A DNA stretch of 64,000 bases from Amoebidium appalachense (lineage: Eukaryota; Ichthyosporea): NCBI GenBank assembly GCA_963693365.1, contig CAVNZM010000003.1, positions 744,001 through 808,000 of the forward strand, in the 5' to 3' direction. The notes under the pieces were generated by a model, which searched no databases, had not been told where the DNA came from, and was given only the letters and a program-made list of their open reading frames with translations. Below are positions 58,049 through 64,000 of this stretch, one piece after another. Position numbers and translations under genes: made by a program. Position 1 is the stretch's first letter, and the number at the start of each line of letters is the position of its first letter.

Positions 58049-58617
58049 TCTCTATCTCTCTCTCTACATCTCTCTCTCCCTCTAACCCCCCCCTCCCCCC
58101 CCCCCCCCCCCCCCGGCCCGCGCGCGTCCCTCCCGGACCCCAAGGCTCTCACATCGTCATCACACGTGGTACATGTGAGCATGTAAGTAACCGTTGTAGT
58201 GAACGCCGCGTGGGCCGACTTTGGCCGTCGACTAGCCCTTGCAAAAATATCGAATAATCGGGAATTAATATGGGGGTTTACGCTGTTTACTCGAGGCAAG
58301 AGAATGTATGTTTATCTTGATATTTATGGACTCTATTAGTCTCCAGGCTGAGCTACATGCAGTTACTAATATTAATATTGGTAGATGATTTTCATATCAA
58401 TCGATTCATTTCATGGCCATTGAATATTCGCAACAAAGAATCTCGTTTATAATTTCGTTATTCTGGTTAGTGAATTCCATTGCTAGGACGCGTCCCCCAA
58501 AACTTCCGTGCTTGGGGCGCGAACGGTAAAAGAAAACGGTAGTTACCGTAGTTACCGTACATCCGCCGTAAATGTGGTCGTGTATGTAGTCAAACCCCAA
58601 AAATACTTGATAATTAC
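56732..58617. other. 3' flank of the POGLUT gene: UTR, (CA)n and (CT)n arrays
   Basis: Unique AT-rich sequence with candidate poly(A) signal AATAAA at 57249-57254, (CA)n arrays (57366-57420, 57491-57543), and (CT)n arrays (57863-57938, 57977-58060) followed by a C run (58086-58114). No gene is recognised apart from possible downstream exons of the minus-strand gene at 58618-59596. Confidence 0.5.
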
Positions 58618-59596
58618 CTGTTAGATCCTGCCAGAAAACCCACTCCGGATCGGCAGGACTTTAGTTTTCATAGTTACTACACACACATTTTCCAGACATA
58701 TATTATGAGATATATAATATGGAACGCCACAAGTTTTTTCTAATGTTCGTGCGAAATCATTGGTCCTGTACCCAATCTATCTCCCATTCAGAGATAACCT
58801 TTTGAACATTTGTCTCCTTTATTTTTCTCTTCCCCTATTTATCAGCAGTATGTTACTTGGTTTCATACTCAATATCCTTTACTTCATCGTTGTGATAAAT
58901 ATTATCATGGTAGGACTCTTGAGCCTGTGCTTCTTTTTATATTAGAGACTCGTCTATTTTCTCTACAATCGTTATGTAAATTAGCTACTTATATTCATCC
59001 TTCCTCTCGTAAACCGGGGCCTACCACACTTGCCGATTTTGCCATTCTAACCCCTTCGTGTGATATTGCTTGGAAATGTTTATTTTGGCGTTGTAACCTT
59101 AGTTACCATAAATTGTTTGTGTCACTTTTGTGCAGAACCTTTTTCTCGCAAACATCTAGATAAATTTATTTATTTATCTCAGATTCTTCCGTTAGAAATT
59201 TTTTGACTGGATTTATTCGACGGAAAGATATGCAAGTATGCACGGCATACTGAGAAGACAATAAAAACTTCACGAGTTATCCAGTAACAAGTGCATGCTG
59301 AGATACCTGAACACGTTGTGAAATGATATAAATACTCAATGTGACGACCAACAGAATTCAACAAAAAGTCTAAAGTGGTCACATTGCCAGCCAGTGTAGC
59401 AGACACCCGTAGGCCTAGGGAAAGAGGTAAAAAGCGACATAAAAACTCACCTAATCAACATGCTTGCGATTAAAAAGTTCAGCCCAAAAGTGGCACCAGC
59501 GGCGATGAAAACAAAAATTACAACGCCACTGCACAACTTCCCGGCAATATCAACATCAGAGCACCATACAGACTTATCTACTAGGGTGGTATCCAT
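58618..59596 (-). CDS. Start of a small membrane-protein gene (partial, unrecognised)
   Basis: Exon 59596-59451 runs from ATG to donor ATTAG|GTGAGT in phase 2 and encodes 48 aa, with one helix (GVVIFVFIAAGATFGLNFLI, about residues 24-43). Exon 58658-58618 completes the codon and adds PADPEWVFWQDLT, ending phase 1 at G|GTAATT. A weaker candidate next exon lies near 58185-58240. An acceptor CAG 24 bp upstream of the ATG (59621) means the ATG could be internal and an earlier exon may exist. The retroelement begins about 30 bp upstream of the ATG. I recognise no family. Confidence 0.5.
58810..59163 (+). other. 117-codon open frame, unassigned
   Basis: An AT-rich frame (…YPLLHRCDKYYHGRTLEPVL…) without splice context or known motif. 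Its non-repetitive, mixed composition makes chance less certain than for the microsatellite frames. It could be a retroelement remnant. It lies antisense inside the intron between the two exons of the minus-strand gene. Confidence 0.2.
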
Positions 59597-59626
59597 ACGT
59601 ACAGCAGGAGAAATATATCCTGCCAA

Positions 59627-59759
59627 AGGTTTTATTTGTGGAAATTATTGACATAAATATTTTTCTGGGTAAACACGTAGGATGGGTGTTCGATACCAAC
59701 ATAACCATGTAGGCTTCATTTCGTGTTTTAGCAGTTAGCGGTTGGCTGCCCGCACACGG
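59627..59759. repeat. Left 133-bp direct repeat of the DIRS-like element
   Basis: Identical base for base to 63555-63687 (from AGGTTTTATTTGTGG to GGCTGCCCGCACACGG). It corresponds in position to repeat A1 of a Ngaro-type split direct repeat. The gag-like frame starts straight from its right end. Confidence 0.95.
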
Positions 59760-60253
59760 ACAAAGACGTACTTTGGACTCAGCACATCACTCGCCTCAGC
59801 ACCCGATACCCGTGGGCCCAGATCCACAACTATGACGTATACGCCCGCACCGTGGCCCACCAGCAGGGTCGGGCTCCGATCGAGTGCCCCAACCTGCTCG
59901 CCCAACTCCACCAGGATCTCCTCCTGCCACCCACCCTGCTCATCCAGGACGCATGTCAGCGCTGTGGCTTCCCCGACCACCCCAGCGCGGCCTGCCCCAT
60001 GTACCCCAAGCCCGGCTGTGGTCTTGACGGCTTTAAGCCGCCCCACAAGCCCGGCGGGGGTCACACCCCTAACCGCCCTGGCCCGCAACCCGGCCCGGCC
60101 AAACCGGCCCGACCCGTGGATCTACCCGCGACGCACTGCAGGAATTTCCACATTAACGGTCGGTCCTGCGCTAAGCAGCCCTGCCCCTTCTCCCACGTGT
60201 GCCCGCTCTGCTCTGGCACACACCCCCGCAAAGACTGCAAGCACAATGCCTAG
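59732..60253 (+). CDS. Gag-like ORF1 of a DIRS/Ngaro-type element, 5'-truncated
   Basis: Open from the TAG at 59729-59731 to the stop at 60251; no ATG precedes the conserved part, and GTG 59852 is only a nominal start. It encodes YPWAQIHNYDVYARTVAHQQ, then a Pro-rich stretch, then a zinc-knuckle-like Cys/His end: CRNFHINGRSC, CPFSHVCPLCSG, HPRKDC. This arrangement is typical of ORF1 of DIRS-like elements, which package RNA. Its N-terminal half is missing, replaced abruptly by the 133-bp repeat, so the copy is internally deleted. Confidence 0.75.
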   Translation, partial: QLAVGCPHTDKDVLWTQHITRLSTRYPWAQIHNYDVYARTVAHQQGRAPIECPNLLAQLHQDLLLPPTLLIQDACQRCGFPDHPSAACPMYPKPGCGLDGFKPPHKPGGGHTPNRPGPQPGPAKPARPVDLPATHCRNFHINGRSCAKQPCPFSHVCPLCSGTHPRKDCKHNA

Positions 60254-60530
60254 TCTACGCGCACACCCACACACACAGCTAGAACATAGGGGTTCGGAGC
60301 TAGGACACACGAGTACAGGGACACGGAGCTCGGGAGAACGGGCCAATAGGGCTGAGTACAAAATTTCGCAGGCCAACTACGGCGCCCGCGCGCGTCAAGA
60401 ATAAATGTCCCTATACAAAGACGTTTATTCTGGCCACTGCACATAATTTTACTCCCCCCCCCCCATCCCACGAGCCTCCCCCCCCCTTACACTCACCTAG
60501 CACTCCCTCCCCCCCCCTTCTTCTACCGCT

Positions 60531-60645
60531 GTGTCCGCCCACACCCCCGCGTGCTCGGGCACATTCCCCTGCACAGGGCCCCGCTGCCCTCCCTGCCAAC
60601 CCTCACTTGGGCCAAGCTGCCCTACTCTAACCCCCCGGGGCCCTG

Positions 60646-60676
<31 letters not shown>

Positions 60677-62384
60677 AAACCCCCCCCCCCCCCCCCCCCC
60701 GCTGCCGGGATCTCCCCAAGGGTACACCACCCTTGCTAACCACCCCTTCCCCCGAGGCTCAGACCCGGAGGCCCGCCCGCTGCCCCAGCACCACGTTGAC
60801 ACCTCCCGCCTCCGGGAACTGCTGGCCTCCTACCCGGACCAACCATTCGCCGCACAACTCCTCCACGATGTCGAATTCGGCGTCGACATCGGCTATCGCG
60901 GCCCCTCCACCTCTCGGGTGGGCCCCAACCTACCCACCACCCCGGAGGCAGCTGCCGCTATCACGGTGGATATTGCCAAAGAAGTCGCCCTCGGCCACCT
61001 GCGCGGCCCCCTCTCCCCGGCCCAATTCTTTGACGAATTTCCCGTCCACCGTTCCTCCCCCATCGGCGCCGTTACCAAGAAAGGGAACCCCCCCAAGTAC
61101 CGTCGAATCCACCACCTCTCCTGGCCCCGGGGTAGCAGTGTCAATGACAGCATCACCTACCCCGACGAACTTCAGTACATTCGCGCCCGGGATGTCACCC
61201 AACTCATTCTCGACGCAGGCCCCGGCTGCTACATGGCCGTGGCAGATGTGCAGGCTGCCTTCCGGCACATGCCCATCCGACCGGAAGACCACCACTTAAT
61301 GGCATTCAAATGGCAAGGGCATTTTTACGTTGAAACCAGACTGCCCTTCGGCCTGAAATCTAGCCCAGCCATCTGGGAACGGATCGCGGCCACCCTACAG
61401 TGGCTGGCACACCAGCACGGTATTACCCTCATCCGCCACTACGTAGACGACTGGATTATAGTCGCCCCCACACAACAGCAGTGCCAACGTCACCTATCCA
61501 CCTTTCTGCAACTCTGCCGAGAGCTGCACATTGCCATCTCCGAAGACAAGATGCAGGGCACGGCTACCCGTGTCGTCTTCATCGGTATCGAATTCGACTC
61601 CATCGCCATGGAGGCACGAATCCCGGCTTCCAAGCTCTCGGACCTACTCGACCTCACTTCCCACCCAAAGCCCACCATCACCATTCGGGACCTCCAGTCC
61701 CTCCTCGGCAAACTCACCTGGTGTGCCCAGCTGGTTCCCCCCGGGAGGGCCTTCTCCCAGCGCCTATGGGCCCTTCTCCGGACCCACCCACACCTTGCCG
61801 GCCACCACCACATACGACTGACTGCTGCCGCCCGGGCCGACATAGCCGAATGGCACCAGTTCCTCACATCATGGAATGGGGTGCACCTCATCACACCCCC
61901 CACATACACCACCCTGGCCACTGATGCTGCCGGATCGGTGGGTCTAGGTGGCCACTGGCTCGACCAATGGTTCTTCATGCCCTGGTCCCCCTCCACCCAA
62001 GCCCTCTATGCTCATGAGGGTAAACTCGGTTCTTCCGTCATCGAACTCCTGGCCATCGCAGCCGCCGTGGCCCTCTGGGCCCCCTCCTGGTCCACCCACC
62101 ATGTCCGTATTTTATGCGACAACACGGGTGCTGTGTCTGACCTGCACTCCCGGTCTTCCCCCCACCCCGTGATGGCCAAACTTATTCGGTTCATCACCCG
62201 CATGGAAATGCAATACCAATTTATGTTACAGGCATCCTACCTACCAGGACCCCTCAACCATCTGGCCGATGCCATTTCTCGTAACCAACTTCCCCGGGCC
62301 CGACGACTCCGACCTTCCCTGCAACCGGAGCCCTGCCCCTTCCCCTCCTGGGTCCACGAGTTCCTATCCCTTCCCTTGGGCTAA
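60531..62384 (+). CDS. Reverse transcriptase - RNase H of the DIRS-like element
   Basis: A 617-codon open frame; the listed first codon is a GTG and the true start is unclear. Residues 1-80 are Pro-rich and include an in-frame C run. RT motifs follow: GAVTKKGNPPKYRRIHHLSW, DVQAAFRHMPI, LPFGLKSSPAIWERI, and the catalytic YVDDW (61440-61454). The RNase H part has LATDAAGSVGLGGHW, SSVIELLAIAAA, RILCDNTGAV and PLNHLADAISR, giving the D-E-D-D set. The frame is intact, so this domain may still be functional. The order RT-RH-YR identifies the DIRS superfamily. Confidence 0.92.
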
Positions 62385-62399
62385 CCCCCCCCCCCCCCC

Positions 62400-63438
62400 C
62401 CAGATCTCCCGTTCCGGAGCAACACTGGCAGATTGGCCCCCCACTTTGCTCCGGCCGAGCTGCTTCGAGCCACCACTACCCTGCAGGAATGCCAGGCCCT
62501 GAGTCTCAACCTCGACTCTCGGGCCTTTTACTCCCGGGTGCAAAAAGTGTTCATCGATTTCTGTGTGGCATCTCGGCTGCAATCCTCCTCCGGGTCCTCC
62601 CTCCCGGCCTCCCCACACACCGTGCAACTTTTTCTCGCCTGGTGTGCCCAACGAGGGGTACAGGCCTCTTCCTTAACCGGCTACAATTCGGCCATCACCA
62701 GGCTCCACCTCGACATGGGCCTCCCTGCTCCCTACCCCCACGACAAGTCTCTGGCCTGGTTCCTACGGGGGGTAGGCCGATGGCAGCTTTCTCACAACAT
62801 CCGACCCCGCTCATCCACCAGGGAACCCCCTCCTCCCCTCCCACCTCCACCTACTCCACGGCCAGTGCCCCACCAAGGCCTCCTCGGCCAATCTCCGGCT
62901 ATGGACGGCCCTCATCGTCGGTTTCTGTGGTCTCCTCCGTTCAGGGGAATTTACCTCCAAGACCCTGACTTCTTTCGACCCGTCCCGTCACGTTAAACGG
63001 AAGGACGTGACCTTCAGCTGCCACCCTCCACCTGCCAACCTCTAAGACGGATGTACAGGCCCGTGGTGTCAACGTCACCCTAGCTGCCCTGCCCCTCACC
63101 CACTTCTCCCCAGCCCATCTCCTCCGGCAGTTCCTGGATACAACGTCCGGTCAACCCGACGACCCCCTCTTCAGTCTCGGTGGCATCCCCTACACCAAGA
63201 GTGCTTTCTCTGCCGATTTCCGTGCCCTCCTCTCCCGGGCAGGCCTCTCACCCTCCCGGTTTGCCGGACACAGCCTCCGCATCGGGGGGGCCACAGCACT
63301 GGCTGAGGCCGGGGTCGACGACTCCCGGATCAAACAACTCGGCCGGTGGTCCTCCGACTGCTTCCTGATCTATACCCGACTTCGTCCGGCCTCCATTGCT
63401 GCCACCACCACACGTGTATTCGCCTCTATTCTTAAGTG
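62400..63438 (+). pseudogene. Tyrosine recombinase (ORF3) of the DIRS-like element, two frameshifts
   Basis: The N-terminal domain is in one frame (62433 to about 62800: SRAFYSRVQKVFIDFC, LFLAWCAQRG). The catalytic part continues in a second frame (LRLWTALIVGFCGLLRSGEF, to the TAA near 63043), then a third (from about 63050 to TGA 63436-63438). Catalytic signatures are all present: LLRSGE arginine, HSLRIGGATALAEAGV (H-x-x-R) and LGRWSSDCFLIYTR (tyrosine). The frame changes fall near 62790-62815 and 63030-63055. The copy would not make an intact recombinase unless these are sequencing errors. Confidence 0.85.
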
Positions 63439-63554
63439 AAACCTTTGGAGCAAGCATACTGCTCTCGTGCCGTGGTTTACAACCATTGCAGGTTCACTTT
63501 CGTCCAAGGGGATGTCCCCCTAGAGGCAACACGTCCCGGAGTAGTTTTTCATAG

Positions 63555-63687
63555 AGGTTTTATTTGTGGAAATTATTGACATAAATATTTTTCTGGGTAA
63601 ACACGTAGGATGGGTGTTCGATACCAACATAACCATGTAGGCTTCATTTCGTGTTTTAGCAGTTAGCGGTTGGCTGCCCGCACACGG
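63555..63687. repeat. Right 133-bp direct repeat of the DIRS-like element
   Basis: Identical to 59627-59759. It begins 116 bp after the recombinase stop codon. Confidence 0.95.
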
Positions 63688-64000
63688 GCACCTATTAGCC
63701 AGTCAAAACATCAGATACCACAGATCACTAGACCGAGTTATGATTGGCTCGGATCAGATTTCACATATCACTAGATCGATTTTTGATTGGTTCAGATCGG
63801 TAGGCTTAGGTATATAAGCACGACAGTTTTTAGCAGATCAGCAAGCTACAAACACATCTTCTGTGTTTAGCATCCACAGCCTTACAGCTATATATTCCTT
63901 TTCACCCACCCACCTACACCCACACACAACCCCCATTGATCCACACATACGTGCTGTTTTTTCACGGGGCGAAGCCTTCCCCCGTTTTTTGGGCACATGG
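63688..64000 (+). promoter_or_regulatory. Promoter-like region with TATA box and inverted CCAAT boxes
   Basis: TGATTGG at 63742-63748 and 63784-63790 lie upstream of GTATATAAGC (63811-63820), the spacing of a CCAAT/TATA promoter on the + strand. A downstream C/A-rich leader reaches the window edge without a clear coding start. It may drive a gene to the right, or be a terminal part of the retroelement. Confidence 0.5.

Larger units (their letters stand above)
59627..63687 (+). mobile_element. DIRS/Ngaro-like tyrosine-recombinase retrotransposon (defective copy)
   Basis: Order: 133-bp repeat, gag-like ORF1, RT-RNase H ORF2, tyrosine recombinase, about 116-bp 3' segment, second 133-bp repeat. 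Such elements integrate through a circular intermediate by the recombinase and leave no target duplication. A Ngaro-type element should also have a second copy of the segment between ORF3 and the right repeat (B2); 63688 onward does not match 63439-63554, so B2 is absent or the right end was lost. Its GC content (about 60-65%) and lack of GT/CA arrays contrast with the surroundings. Confidence 0.85.

Noticed and set aside
59627-63687. 133-bp repeats as LTRs of a conventional LTR retrotransposon or as a long target duplication
   Set aside because: The element has a tyrosine recombinase and no integrase; direct repeats of this kind fit the Ngaro/DIRS class, and target duplications of this size are not known for it.

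Overview
The window is nuclear DNA of a eukaryote, from an animal or a close unicellular relative (Holozoa). The evidence is intron-rich genes for animal-type proteins (TTC36, a CRTC/TORC coactivator, TMEM50, an Aster/GRAMD1-type VASt protein, POGLUT2/3) plus a DIRS/Ngaro-type tyrosine-recombinase retrotransposon and a hAT-type element. I cannot name the species. Roughly half of the sequence is low complexity: (GT)n/(CA)n arrays, runs of 20-50 G or C, (CT)n/(GA)n, and A/T runs. Nearly all long open frames rich in Cys-Val, His-Thr, Pro or Gly are translations of these repeats. The genes were rebuilt exon by exon from splice sites, reading phase and family resemblance, by eye; no alignment or search was run.

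Layout. 0.4-5.6 kb: TTC36-like TPR gene, minus strand, 3' end beyond the left edge. 5.6-6.0 kb: promoter-like DNA (E2F-like site, CRE, two inverted CCAAT boxes). 6-10.6 kb: repeats, a tRNA-like Pol III box pair, copies of a dispersed repeat, and a candidate 3' exon. 10.7-13.0 kb: CRTC-like gene, minus, with two copies of the N-terminal CREB-binding motif. 15.4-19.1 kb: TMEM50, minus, five exons, complete (155 aa). 19.6-20.5 kb: non-autonomous hAT element with an 8-bp target duplication and a near-perfect 52-bp palindrome. 21.5-24.6 kb: two-exon gene, plus, for an unrecognised protein with an acidic tail and four membrane helices. 26.0-26.3 kb: 44-bp minisatellite. 28.4-40.1 kb: Aster/GRAMD1-like VASt gene, minus; its introns hold three tandem-repeat arrays and a foldback element. 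41.4-56.7 kb: POGLUT2/3-like gene, plus, 18 exons joining cleanly into 602 aa with a signal peptide, filamin repeat, CAP10 domain, C-terminal membrane helix and terminal KKNK. 58.6-59.6 kb: start of a small membrane-protein gene, minus. 59.6-63.7 kb: DIRS-like retroelement between two identical 133-bp direct repeats, the left one next to that exon. 63.7-64.0 kb: TATA/CCAAT promoter-like sequence.

Window-wide patterns. (1) Homopolymer runs follow gene orientation: C runs lie on the sense strand of genes, so the + strand shows G runs over minus genes and C runs over plus genes. (2) Several introns begin with (GT)n at the donor and end with (CA)n at the acceptor. These are complementary in RNA and could pair the two intron ends. 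(3) AGCCAATCA and its core CCAATCA are strongly over-represented, and several copies lie just upstream of 3' splice sites. The genes are not an operon; ER/secretory functions (POGLUT, Aster, TMEM50) recur, but no shared pathway can be claimed.
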